Positions 50,532-58,428 of a stretch of DNA of 64,000 nucleotides are shown here, piece by piece. The position numbers and the translations under genes are program-made. This DNA comes from Streptomyces sp. MP131-18 (lineage in GTDB: Bacteria > Actinomycetota > Actinomycetes > Streptomycetales > Streptomycetaceae): contig NZ_LZNS01000001.1 in assembly GCF_001984575.1 (NCBI RefSeq), positions 3,531,881-3,595,880 of the forward strand, in the 5' to 3' direction. A model generated the notes under the pieces. It did no database searches, was not told where the DNA came from, and saw nothing but the letters and a program-made list of their open reading frames with translations. Position 1 is the stretch's first letter. Each line of letters begins with the position of its first letter.

Positions 50532-52058
50532 TCAGGACAGGGGCGCCTCGATCGTCACGAACGAGTGCGGCGGCAGCACGGCGCGCAGCCCGCCCGGCAC
50601 GCGCTCCACGCCGTCGAACGCGCGCGGCGCGACGGTGTCCGGTGCGTCCCCGGTGTTGAACGCCTGGGGTCGCTCCGCGGTCAGGATGCGCGCGGCGGGC
50701 TCGCCCGCGGTCCGGCCGCGCAGGTCGAGCGTCAGCGCGACGGAGTCCTCGGCGTCGAGGTTCGTCAGCGAGATCAGCACCCGGCCGTCGCGGACGCTGG
50801 CGGAGGCCGACAGCGTCTCCAACTCGCCGTCCCCGACGGTGCGTTTCGCGTCCGGGGCGCGCAGGTGCACGGCGAGCGAAGTGGCGTCCTGGTGCCCCTT
50901 GTTCATCTCGAAGACGTGGTAGGTCGGGGTGAGGATCAGCCGTTCGCGGTCGTCGGTGAGGACCATGGCCTGGAGCACGTTGACGGTCTGCGCGATGTTC
51001 GCCATGAACAGCCGCTCGGCGTGCCGGTGGAAGATGTCGAAGTGCAGCCCGGCCACCATCGCGTCGCGCAAGGTGTTCTGCTGGTGCAGGAAGCCCGGGT
51101 TGGTGCCGGGCTCCACGTCCCACCAGGTGCCCCACTCGTCCAGCACGAGGCCGACCTTCCGGCCCGGGTCGTAGCAGTCCATCACCGCGGAGTGGCCGCT
51201 GATGAGGCGGTCCACGCGCTGCGCGCGGACCAGCGTGCGGTAGTACTCGTCCGCCGTGAACTCCGTTGCGCTGCCCTTCGCCTCCCACGTTCCGGCGATC
51301 GTGTAGTAGTGGAAGGACACCCCCTGGAAGAAGTTGCGCGGCGTGGCCTCGCAGCCGAAGCAGCTGATCTGCTTCATCAGCGTCTCGGTCCAGGCGTAGT
51401 CGTCGTCGGAGGCGCCCGCGGCGATGCGGTAGAGGGTGTTGTCGCCGTGGTCGCGGCAGTAGGTGGCGTACTGCCGCGCGAGGTCGGCGTAGTGCTCGGC
51501 GCGCATGTTGCCGCCGCAGCCCCACGTCTCGTTGCCGAGCCCCCAGAACGGGACGCGCCACGGCTCGTCCCGGCCGTTGCCGCGGCGCAGCCGCGCCATG
51601 GGGCTGTCGCCGGGGCGGGTGAGGTACTCGACCCAGTCGCTCATCTCCTTGACCGTGCCGCTGCCGACGTTCCCGCTGATGTAGGGGTCGGCGCCGAGCA
51701 GTTCGCACAGGGCCATGAACTCGTGGGTGCCGAAGTGGTTGTTCTCCTCGACGTCGCCCCAGTGCGTGTTGACCATGCGGGGCCGCTCCGCGCGCGGGCC
51801 GATGCCGTCCTGCCAGTGGTACTCGTCGGCGAAACAGCCGCCGGGCCAGCGCAGGTTGGGAACGTTGAGCTTGCGCAGCGCCTCGACGACGTCCAGGCGG
51901 ATGCCGCCCTCGTTCGGGATGTCGGAGTCCTCACCGACCCAGAAGCCGCCGTAGATGCACCGTCCGAGGTGTTCGGCGAAGTGCCCGTAGAGGTGCCGGC
52001 TGATGACCGGGCCTTCGAGATCGAGGTTGATGACGGCGGTACCGAGCTTTTCCGGCAT
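50532..52058 (-). CDS. Alpha-N-arabinofuranosidase, GH51
   Basis: 508 residues from ATG 52058 (AAGGAG 9 nt upstream). No signal peptide, so cytoplasmic like most GH51 enzymes. Signatures: [21 protein letters not shown] near the start, [15 protein letters not shown], the acid/base Glu in GLGNETWG, and the nucleophile Glu in [10 protein letters not shown]-terminal beta-sandwich from ~residue 390. It removes arabinofuranosyl ends from arabinoxylan oligomers taken into the cell. An adjacent palindrome at 52091-52104 probably controls it. Confidence 0.95.
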   Translation of the reverse strand: MPEKLGTAVINLDLEGPVISRHLYGHFAEHLGRCIYGGFWVGEDSDIPNEGGIRLDVVEALRKLNVPNLRWPGGCFADEYHWQDGIGPRAERPRMVNTHWGDVEENNHFGTHEFMALCELLGADPYISGNVGSGTVKEMSDWVEYLTRPGDSPMARLRRGNGRDEPWRVPFWGLGNETWGCGGNMRAEHYADLARQYATYCRDHGDNTLYRIAAGASDDDYAWTETLMKQISCFGCEATPRNFFQGVSFHYYTIAGTWEAKGSATEFTADEYYRTLVRAQRVDRLISGHSAVMDCYDPGRKVGLVLDEWGTWWDVEPGTNPGFLHQQNTLRDAMVAGLHFDIFHRHAERLFMANIAQTVNVLQAMVLTDDRERLILTPTYHVFEMNKGHQDATSLAVHLRAPDAKRTVGDGELETLSASASVRDGRVLISLTNLDAEDSVALTLDLRGRTAGEPAARILTAERPQAFNTGDAPDTVAPRAFDGVERVPGGLRAVLPPHSFVTIEAPLS

Positions 52059-52090
52059 GCGGGAGATCTCCTTCGGTGGGCGGGACGGTC

Positions 52091-52104
52091 TTATATCGAT
52101 ACAA
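52091..52104. promoter_or_regulatory. Palindromic operator candidate before the arabinofuranosidase gene
   Basis: TTATATCGATACAA is a 14-bp near-palindrome centred on TATCGATA, 33 bp upstream of ATG 52058. On the minus strand it overlaps a TATAAG -10-like box. AT-rich sequence in GC-rich DNA and LacI-like symmetry make a sugar-responsive operator likely. Confidence 0.45.
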
Positions 52105-52258
52105 CACAGCGGTGCACGACCGTCGCACGCACCGCCGCGGCCGTCAAGGGCCGGGCGACGGGCCGCCCGGCCGCCCGGGAACGCGATTCGGCGGGCCGCG
52201 CCGCCGTGATACGCTGCTTCAGCGACAACGGCCCGGGTCAGGGCGTCGCGACAAGCCG

Positions 52259-52333
52259 GGTCCTGTGGAGCAGTTTGGAGTGCTCGCCACCCTGTCAAGG
52301 TGGAGGCCGCGGGTTCAAATCCCGTCAGGACCG
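52259..52333 (+). tRNA. tRNA-Asp (GUC)
   Basis: The 7-bp acceptor stem GGTCCTG/CAGGACC closes a cloverleaf with anticodon loop CTGTCAA (GTC) and T-arm GGGTTCAAATCCC. The discriminator is G, and CCA is not encoded. It lies 4 nt upstream of tRNA-Phe, so the two are probably co-transcribed from a promoter in 52060-52258. Confidence 0.95.
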
Positions 52334-52337
52334 CTCC

Positions 52338-52411
52338 GGCTGGGTAGCTCAGTTGGTACGAGCGTCCGCCTGAAAAGCGGAAGGTCGCCGGTTCGATCCC
52401 GGCCCCAGCCA
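52338..52411 (+). tRNA. tRNA-Phe (GAA)
   Basis: Acceptor stem GGCTGGG/CCCAGCC, D-arm GCTCAGTTGGTACGAGC, anticodon loop CTGAAAA (GAA) and T-arm CCGGTTCGATCCCGG form a full cloverleaf with discriminator A. CCA is not encoded. Its 3' end points at the integrase remnant, as at a tRNA attachment site. Confidence 0.95.
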
Positions 52412-52428
52412 CCTTCCTTGACCGGCGC

Positions 52429-52464
52429 AAACCCCCTCCCGGATCTTCCCGGCAGGGGGTTTTT
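52429..52464 (+). terminator. Rho-independent terminator after the tRNA pair
   Basis: AAACCCCCT (52429-52437) pairs with AGGGGGTTT (52454-52462), giving a 9-bp stem with a 16-base loop, followed by TTTTC. This ends the tRNA-Asp/tRNA-Phe transcript 18 nt downstream of tRNA-Phe. Confidence 0.85.
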
Positions 52465-52477
52465 CAGCGATGTGACA

Positions 52478-53215
52478 TCAACGGCTGACATCAACGCCCC
52501 CGGCCAGCTCTCCGCTGAGTCTGTCCAGCGCCCGGCGCTTCTCCCCCAGTGACGCGTGCGCGTACCCCTGCATCATCACGCCGTGGTCGCTGTGGCCCGC
52601 GGCCTGCTGCACGATGCGCAGCGGCGCCCCGGGGCGAGCAGCAGCGTGACGCACGTGTGGCGCAGATCATGGAAGCGGTGGGTGGGGCCTGACCTCGGGC
52701 GCACCGGCTCCCAGCTCCGGCGCAGGTGGTCCGGCTCGTACGGCGTCCCGACCCGGGACGGGAAGACGAGCCCGTTCTCCTTCCAGCCGACCCCCGCGGC
52801 GGTCCGCTCCTGCGCCTGGCGCTCCCTGTGCTCCATGGACACGTCGACCACGAGCGGCGGGAGCGGAAGCGTCCGCACGGCCGCCATGGTCTTCGCCTGC
52901 ATGAGCCACCGCTCCCCCGCACACTGAAGGCTGGTCGCCACCGCGAGCGTCCGGCGCTCCGGATCGACGGCCGCCCAGGACAGCCCCAGCAGCTCACCGC
53001 GCCGCATGCCCATCGTCAGCGCGAGAACGCACAGCGCGTAGAAACGGTGGTCCCGCAACTCTCTGAGCACGGACTTCGCCACAGACGCCGAAAGCCCCCG
53101 GCCGGTGGCGTAGCCGTGCGTCGGCGTGCGGACGAGCCGTGCGACGTTCCGCAGCACCAACTCCCCCGCATGGCACGCCGGAACGCCTTGCGCAGCACCG
53201 GGGCCCGGCGCGCCG
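52478..53215 (-). pseudogene. Tyrosine-recombinase (phage/integrative-element integrase) remnant, frameshifted
   Basis: The middle of a tyrosine integrase is readable on the minus strand: LRNVARLV, then LTMGMRRGELLGLSW (catalytic Arg), then RFHDLRHTCVTLLLA (HxxR). A one-base deletion near 52640 then shifts the frame. In the next frame the tail continues as PLRIVQQAAGHSDHGVMMQGYAHASLGEKRR, core AGHSDHGVMMQGY, with the final catalytic Tyr, and stops at 52478-52480. Upstream, one extra base near 53170 separates RAPVLRKAFRRAMR from ELVLRNVARLV. The N-terminal DNA-binding arm is missing. So it is inactive. Its 3' end faces tRNA-Phe, the usual arrangement of integrase and attachment site in actinomycete integrative elements. 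Confidence 0.85.
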
Positions 53216-53332
53216 CTTGCCCCACTCCCCGATGCAGCACTGGCACTCGTTGCGCGGCCGGTTCAGCATGCCCGGACCTCCTGCGTGGGGCGCAGGAGCG
53301 CCGACCGATGGCGGCGGCATCCGGCGGGGCGT

Positions 53333-53953
53333 TCAGGGGGTGGGGGCTGACGGGGCCGGGGAGCCCGCCCCGGGCGCGCGCAGACCGCGAACGAGAAGCT
53401 CGACCAAGTGGCGGGGGTTGTACCGGGCGTCCGTCTCGTGCCCGACGCAGAGATTCCCAATGCCGCGCATCAGTTCGTAGGCATCCACCCCGGGCGTGAT
53501 CTGGCCGGAGCGTTCGGCGGCGACCAGCAGCTTTGCGCACACGGGGACGAGCCGGTCGAGGAAGTAGGCGTGAAGTCGCCGGAATCCGGCGTCGTCCGAG
53601 CCCAGCGCGTCGGCGAGGCCGTGCTTGGTGATGACGAAGTCGACGAACCGGTCCGCCCACACGAGGAGCGCGTCGAACGGCGAGGCCGTCTCGGCGAGCA
53701 GGTGCAGGCCGGCATCCGCGCAGGCTTCCACCTGGTGCCCGTACACCGCGACGACCAGCTCGGTGCGCGTCGGGAAGTGCCGGTAGATGGTCCCCAGCCC
53801 GACGCCCGCCTCCGCCGCGATCGCGCGGATCGGCGCGTCGACACCTGTCGTCGCGAAGACGGTGGCCGCGGCGTCGAGAAGCCTCTGCTCGTTCCGGCGA
53901 GCGTCGATGCGCCGAGCGCGACGCGGGGGCGCCGCCGGGTCTTGTTCTGTCAT
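53333..53953 (-). CDS. TetR-family repressor
   Basis: 206 residues, start ATG 53953. N-terminal HTH is typical (ARRNEQRLLDAAATVFATTG, then IRAIAAEAGVGLGTIYRHFPTRTELV). The ligand domain is helical and ends in a Pro/Ala-rich tail. It is divergent from the hydrolase-SDR pair, and the intergenic region holds two CGGAAC-type operators, so it most likely represses that pair and perhaps itself. Ligand unknown, probably a small hydrophobic compound. Confidence 0.92.
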   Translation of the reverse strand: MTEQDPAAPPRRARRIDARRNEQRLLDAAATVFATTGVDAPIRAIAAEAGVGLGTIYRHFPTRTELVVAVYGHQVEACADAGLHLLAETASPFDALLVWADRFVDFVITKHGLADALGSDDAGFRRLHAYFLDRLVPVCAKLLVAAERSGQITPGVDAYELMRGIGNLCVGHETDARYNPRHLVELLVRGLRAPGAGSPAPSAPTP

Positions 53954-54084
53954 CGGAATAGTCCCTGAGGGCCTTGATCTCGCGGAACTTCTCCGCGCCG
54001 CAGGTTACTGGGTCACTGATCCGGTGAGTGTAGTCGGCCATATCCCCCAGGCCATCGGCTCATCAGCCGGGCCGAGCGACTCGT

Positions 54085-54134
54085 TGACATTCCGGAACGC
54101 GGTTCCGTATCGTCTTTACCGGAACACTGATCCG
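54085..54134 (+). promoter_or_regulatory. Promoter with two TetR-type operators before the hydrolase gene
   Basis: A consensus -35 TTGACA (54085-54090) and -10 TATCGT (54109-54114) are 18 bp apart. The spacer holds a perfect palindrome CGGAAC-GCG-GTTCCG (54094-54108). A second copy, CGGAAC-ACT-GATCCG (54120-54134), matches 5 of 6 arm pairs, 26 bp downstream centre to centre, where it would block the start of transcription. A further CACTGATCCG copy lies at 54015-54024 on the tetR side. Confidence 0.7.
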
Positions 54135-54203
54135 CCTAGGTGGGTACGTCAGCCGGCCTCGGCGTCGGCGACGTCCACCGCATCCGTCCGGAGGAGCACA
54201 TCC

Positions 54204-55154
54204 ATGCGCTACACCCGTGACCCTGTGCCCGCCTCACCGGTGCTCTCCATCGCACCGGTGACGCTGCCTGCCCAGGACCGTGCCGTCGATCTACAGCTGC
54301 GGATCTCGGCACCGGTATCCGGCACGGACCTCCCCATCGTCCTTCTGTCGCACGGACACGGCCCGTCGAACTTCCTGTCCTCGCTGCACGGCTACGGGCC
54401 GCTGAGGGACTTCCTCGCCGCGCGCGGCTTCGCGGTGCTCCAGCCCACGCACCTGGACTCGGCGACGCTCGGCCTGCGCGACGCCGACGATCCCGAGGCA
54501 CCGCTGTACTGGCGCACGCGCGCCACGGACATGTCGTTCGTGCTCGATCACCTCGACAGTGCCGAGGAAGCTCTGCCTTCTCTGCGGGGACGCCTCGACC
54601 GGACCCGGATCGCCGTCGTCGGACACTCGATGGGTGGCTTCACGGCGAGCCTCCTGCTCGGCGCGCGCAGCATCGACCCGACGGACGGGTCACCGATCGA
54701 TCTCGCCGAGCCGCGCCTCATGGCCGGCGTCCTGATGTCCGCGCCCGGGCATGGTGGTGACTCACTGAGCGAGTACGCCAAGGAGCACTACCCGGTCCTC
54801 TCGGGCACCGACTTCTCCTTCATGAGCACTCCCGCGCTCGTCATCGGAGGCGCCGAGGACCTCTCGTCCCACCTCAACGTCCGCGGACCCGACTGGCACA
54901 CCGACGCCTACGCGCTCTCCCCCGGTCGCAAGGCACTGCTCCAGCTCCACGGCGCGGGCCATGCCCTCGGAGGTGTCTCGGGCTACGACGCCGCCGAAGC
55001 GACCGACGAGAACCCCGGCCTGGCCGCCGCCGCCCTATGGCTCACCTGGGCGTTCCTGCGCACGGAACTGGGCCTGGACGAGCACGCCTGGGACTTCGCC
55101 AGCAAAGCGCTCACAACCGCATCCACCCCGCTCGGACGGATCGAGACCCGGTGA
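54204..55154 (+). CDS. Alpha/beta hydrolase (chlorophyllase/PAF-acetylhydrolase-like)
   Basis: 316 residues from ATG 54204 with GGAGGAG 6 nt upstream. Motifs: oxyanion region IVLLSHGHGPSNFLSS, nucleophile IAVVGHSMGGFTASLL (Ser ~144), likely acid in LVIGGAEDLSSH, and His in LHGAGHALGG. No signal peptide. The stop overlaps the SDR start (GTGA at 55151-55154), so the two genes are co-translated. Probably cleaves an ester; induction by a TetR ligand suggests a detoxification or catabolic role. Confidence 0.88.
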   Translation: MRYTRDPVPASPVLSIAPVTLPAQDRAVDLQLRISAPVSGTDLPIVLLSHGHGPSNFLSSLHGYGPLRDFLAARGFAVLQPTHLDSATLGLRDADDPEAPLYWRTRATDMSFVLDHLDSAEEALPSLRGRLDRTRIAVVGHSMGGFTASLLLGARSIDPTDGSPIDLAEPRLMAGVLMSAPGHGGDSLSEYAKEHYPVLSGTDFSFMSTPALVIGGAEDLSSHLNVRGPDWHTDAYALSPGRKALLQLHGAGHALGGVSGYDAAEATDENPGLAAAALWLTWAFLRTELGLDEHAWDFASKALTTASTPLGRIETR

Positions 55155-55963
55155 GCAACGCGTCAGACCCACAGGACACGGGGAGCGGCACCGAGCCGAA
55201 CCGCGAAAGCCAGTCGAACCAGCGCCCCGACGACGCGACCGGTCGCCTGACGACGACCGCTCTGATCACGGGCGCGGCACGTGGCATCGGAGCGGAGGTC
55301 GCCCGGCAGCTGGGCCGGCTGGGAACGCGCGTCGTCCTCACCGCACGAGACCCCGCCGACGCCGCGGCCACTGCCGAGCTCATCGACGGAGCCGAGGCCA
55401 TGCCCGTGGGAGTGGACATCGCCGACCAGGCATCGGTCGAGGCCGCGGCACAGCTGTTCGCCGCCCGGTGGGGGCACCTCGACATCCTGATCAACAACGC
55501 GGCCGCTCCCCCCGACAGGGACGAGACGCCCTCACAGGCGAACCTCGCGGCGGCCTCGGACGCGCTGCGGGTGACGCTCTTCGGAACGTGGCGGATGACG
55601 CAGGCCTTCCTGCCTCTGCTGCACCGGTCGAGCCACCCCCGGATCGTCAACGTCAGCTCGGGCGCGGGATCACACACCGACGGACAGTACGGTTTCCCCG
55701 CCTTTGGCGGCGCGGCGGCGAGCCACGCGATCAGCAAGGCCGCGCTCAACGCGTTCACGGCGGTACTTGCAGCCGAACTGTCCGACACTCCCGTGATCGT
55801 GAACGCGGTCTGTCCCGGCGTGACGGCGACAGTGCCAGGCGCCGAAGCATTCGGCGCGCGCCCCGTCGAGGAAAGCGCCCCGGGAATCATCTGGGCCGCA
55901 ACCCTGCCCGACCACGGCCCACGGGGCGGCTTCTTCCGCGACACCCGGCCTCTCGGCTGGTGA
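55151..55963 (+). CDS. Short-chain dehydrogenase/reductase, catalytic Tyr replaced by His
   Basis: 270 residues from GTG 55151, overlapping the hydrolase stop. A polar N-terminal extension (~1-35) precedes ALITGAARGIGAEVARQL. NNAA (a variant of NNAG), the catalytic Ser (NVSSGAG) and the YxxxK position (His-Ala-Ile-Ser-Lys) follow; Tyr is His. Otherwise this resembles carbonyl-reductase-like SDRs (NAVCPGVTATVPGA). The His change would be expected to impair proton transfer, unless the nearby Tyr in DGQYGFPAFGG takes over. Ends 166 bp before the next gene. Confidence 0.85.
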   Translation: MSNASDPQDTGSGTEPNRESQSNQRPDDATGRLTTTALITGAARGIGAEVARQLGRLGTRVVLTARDPADAAATAELIDGAEAMPVGVDIADQASVEAAAQLFAARWGHLDILINNAAAPPDRDETPSQANLAAASDALRVTLFGTWRMTQAFLPLLHRSSHPRIVNVSSGAGSHTDGQYGFPAFGGAAASHAISKAALNAFTAVLAAELSDTPVIVNAVCPGVTATVPGAEAFGARPVEESAPGIIWAATLPDHGPRGGFFRDTRPLGW

Positions 55964-55985
55964 ACCCGGCTCGACCCGCCGCCTC

Positions 55986-56045
55986 CGCTGATGCCGCGCC
56001 GGCGTAACCACCGGCGCAGGTCGTCGCAGTCGTAGCTCTTGTCGC
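55986..56045 (-). pseudogene. DDE transposase fragment (IS5-like)
   Basis: On the minus strand a short frame reads GDKSYDCDDLRRWLRRRGI, the signature around the second catalytic Asp of IS5-type transposases (usually ADKGYD...LRxWLRRRGI). Only about 20 codons are recognisable and no inverted repeats are visible, so it is a scrap. It fills much of the 55964-56129 gap. Confidence 0.55.
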
Positions 56046-56129
56046 CCCCTGAGGTCGGCCCGTGCCTTCGGCACCACCCACGAACACGGTTGGGACCCCT
56101 CCCGCGCAGGCCCCGGTATCAAAGGGGAT

Positions 56130-56717
56130 ATGAGACGACCCGTGCCTTTCGCTGTAGCCGTGGCCGCTGCCACGCTGGCCATCGGCGGCTGTTCCGATGA
56201 CGGCGGTTCCGCCGGCGACGACAGGTCTGCGGCCACACCATCACCCACGTCGGCAGGACAACCGTCCCCCACGCCGAGTCCGAGCAGCCCCGCCCCCACC
56301 CCGACGGACTTCGGCGTCGAGGACCTCTCTGGAGGCTGGATGCCGGCCTACTCGGACAACGGCGCCGTTTACACCCTCCTCATCGACAGGAACGGAGACG
56401 CCGACTCGGTCGGCAGCCCCGGTTCCTACTCCGCTCTTGCAGGAGACGAAGTCTGCTTCGGCTCCATCGAGGACGAGAACGACGGACAGCTCACGGTAGA
56501 ACTGGACTGCAGCAGCCTCGCCGACCTCAGAGGCCCCCAGGACTCATACCGGGGCACAGCCACCGTCGAGACCTCACCCGAGTCGGCCGGTTCCATGTGG
56601 GACATCTGGGACTGCGACGAGGGTCCAGGCGTCCTGCTCATCACATGGGAGGACGGGCATCAGGATGCCCTGTGCCGCACAGGCGACACCGACACCACCC
56701 CGGCTCCTGAGAGCTGA
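56130..56717 (+). CDS. Small lipoprotein, unknown function
   Basis: 195 residues from ATG 56130 (AGGGG just upstream). A signal peptide with lipobox LAIGGC (Cys ~21) predicts a membrane-anchored extracellular protein. A Ser/Pro/Thr-rich linker (~27-58) leads to a ~130-residue globular domain with four Cys (VCFGSIED, LDCSSL, WDCDEGPG, LCRTGD), probably two disulphides, and several Trp. The domain has WMPAYSDNGAVYTLLIDRNG and resembles small secreted beta-sandwich proteins, but I do not recognise the family. Codon use is less GC-extreme than in neighbouring core genes. Confidence 0.8.
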   Translation: MRRPVPFAVAVAAATLAIGGCSDDGGSAGDDRSAATPSPTSAGQPSPTPSPSSPAPTPTDFGVEDLSGGWMPAYSDNGAVYTLLIDRNGDADSVGSPGSYSALAGDEVCFGSIEDENDGQLTVELDCSSLADLRGPQDSYRGTATVETSPESAGSMWDIWDCDEGPGVLLITWEDGHQDALCRTGDTDTTPAPES

Positions 56718-57088
56718 GGCCCCCAGCCGTCACACCCGGCGCGGGCCGCCATGACCCGTTCGGCAACGCTGCCGGCCTCTTGGTGGCCGGCGGGCTGCGG
56801 GGTCCGGTCGACGCCGGCCGGCGCCAGGCGCAGCGGGGCCCGCAGGGCATGCGGTCTCGGGGCGTTGACGGCAACTCCGTGAGCGGACCGGTCCGAGCGG
56901 AGGGGCATCCCGACAGGACCCTCCGAGCGCAGCGGCTGCTCGCCCGGGCGACGGCGACGACCCGGAGGACACCACGGAACCCCCGCCGGGGACGGCGGAA
57001 CGCGGCCGTCCCCGGCGCCGACGGGGTGCGCCGGCGCCGAGGCGGGCGGCCGCCGGGGCGAGGCCAGGCCAGGCCAGGTAGCGAGGTG
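56718..57088. other. Gap without a supported gene
   Basis: These 371 bases lie between the convergent lipoprotein and cellulase genes. All open frames here are short and have poor codon statistics. A GGCCA direct repeat of three units occurs at about 57061-57077. No clear hairpin-plus-T terminator is visible. Confidence 0.5.
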
Positions 57089-58060
57089 TCAGTAGCCGTG
57101 GATCATCTTGTAGGCGACCTCCGGCAGGAACTGCCCGGCCGTGGAGCCCGATCCGACACCGCAGTCGCCATCGGACTCACCCGGGGTCTTGAGCCACAGG
57201 AGCATCTCGGCACCGCTCCCCCCTTCCTGGGTGGGGGTGCCGATCCTGCGACCGCCGGGGTTGCACCATTCGCCGTTGGAGCCGTTGCCGTTGCGGCTGG
57301 TGTCCACGACGAACGGTTTGCCGTAGCCGTGACGCTGCCCCAGCACCTGGTTTATGCCGGCGGCGTAGGACGCGTTCTCCGAAGTGGGGAAGTAGTTCGA
57401 GACGTTGAGGGAGAAGCCCCTGGCCTGGCCGAGACCGGCGGCGTGGAGGCGGTCGGCCATGGTCGAGGCGTCGACCCAGCCCGGGTTGCCCGCGTCGAGG
57501 TAGACCCAGGCGTTCGGCGCCTTGGACCGGAATTCGGCGAGGGCGTTGACGAGCATGTTCTGGCGCTCGTCGATCTGCTCCTGGGTCATGCAGCTGTAGT
57601 CGCCGAGGGCGTCCGGTTCGAGAACGACGACCGCCGGACGGTTGCCGACGCCGTCGGCGAAGGCGGCGATCCAGGCCGCGTACTCGGACGGGGACGCGGC
57701 TCCGCCCCCCGAGTGCCCACCGCAGGCGTCGCGGCCGTACATGTTGTAGGCGACGAGGAGCGGGAGTTTGTCGGCGGACTGAGCCGCGCCGACGAAGGAG
57801 CCCGTGGCGGAACGGATGTCCCCGCTCCACGAGCCGAACCAGCGGGCCATGGGGACACCGGCGATGGAGTCGCGGATCGAGGCGGCGCGTCCGTCACCGG
57901 GGTTGGCGGCCGACCAGACCGCCGGGCTGGAATCCGGGTCGACGTAGAAGCCGCTGGTCATGGCGAGCGGGTCGGGGGCCGCCTGCGCGGAGGGCGAGGA
58001 GGCCAGGAACAGTGGCAGAGCGAGGAGTCCTGCCACTGCCCCGCGTAGGAGTCTGCGCAT
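57089..58060 (-). CDS. Secreted GH6 endoglucanase (cellulase)
   Basis: 323 residues, start ATG 58060. A Sec signal peptide (MRRLLRGAVAGLLALPLFLA, cut after AQA ~27) precedes a catalytic domain of family 6: FYVDPDSSP, ARWFGSW, the Asp of YGRDACGG (~110), the acid Asp of VVLEPDALG (~149), the VNVSNYFPT loop and the C-terminal VVDTSRNG and LWLKTPGESDGDC. No carbohydrate-binding module is present, so it is the minimal form. Endo-acting 1,4-beta-glucan cleavage outside the cell. Two CebR-like boxes upstream indicate cellobiose-type induction. Confidence 0.95.
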   Translation of the reverse strand: MRRLLRGAVAGLLALPLFLASSPSAQAAPDPLAMTSGFYVDPDSSPAVWSAANPGDGRAASIRDSIAGVPMARWFGSWSGDIRSATGSFVGAAQSADKLPLLVAYNMYGRDACGGHSGGGAASPSEYAAWIAAFADGVGNRPAVVVLEPDALGDYSCMTQEQIDERQNMLVNALAEFRSKAPNAWVYLDAGNPGWVDASTMADRLHAAGLGQARGFSLNVSNYFPTSENASYAAGINQVLGQRHGYGKPFVVDTSRNGNGSNGEWCNPGGRRIGTPTQEGGSGAEMLLWLKTPGESDGDCGVGSGSTAGQFLPEVAYKMIHGY

Positions 58061-58199
58061 GGATGTACCTCATTCATCAAAAGGGGAGCGCCGCGCGGCC
58101 TTCGTCCTGAGCCGTCGGCACGGGGAGCGGGGGCATGCCGGGCTGCGGCGTGCCGGGCGCGAGCGGCGCTTCGAGAGCGTTGGTTCGGAAGCGTTGATC

Positions 58200-58213
58200 T
58201 GGAAGCGCTCCCA
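58200..58213. promoter_or_regulatory. CebR-like operator, cellulase side
   Basis: TGGAAGCGCTCCCA, one base from the 14-bp palindrome TGGGAGCGCTCCCA bound by CebR in Streptomyces cellulase promoters. It lies 140 bp upstream of the GH6 start. A half-site-like GGAAGCG precedes it at 58187-58193. Confidence 0.75.
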
Positions 58214-58335
58214 CTCCGGTGAGGGGCGACCTCACGGTCTTCTCGATATGGTGTGTGTGCTGTTGGGAGCTGTCAAGAGGGGCCGCGTCAGCTACTCGTC
58301 AGGCAAGGCGTGATGAACGCGGATACGCTCTAGAA

Positions 58336-58349
58336 TGGAAGCGCTCCCA
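58336..58349. promoter_or_regulatory. CebR-like operator, lacI side
   Basis: An identical 14-mer TGGAAGCGCTCCCA overlaps the end of a TAGAAT -10 box (58331-58336), 80 bp upstream of the LacI-family start. Binding here should repress the regulator gene itself. Confidence 0.75.
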
Positions 58350-58428
58350 GAGATTCCCAGCGGGATGACCCAGCGGATGACCCAGCGGGAACGACCAGGC
58401 GACCGCAGCGAGGAAGGGCCCGCAGTTC

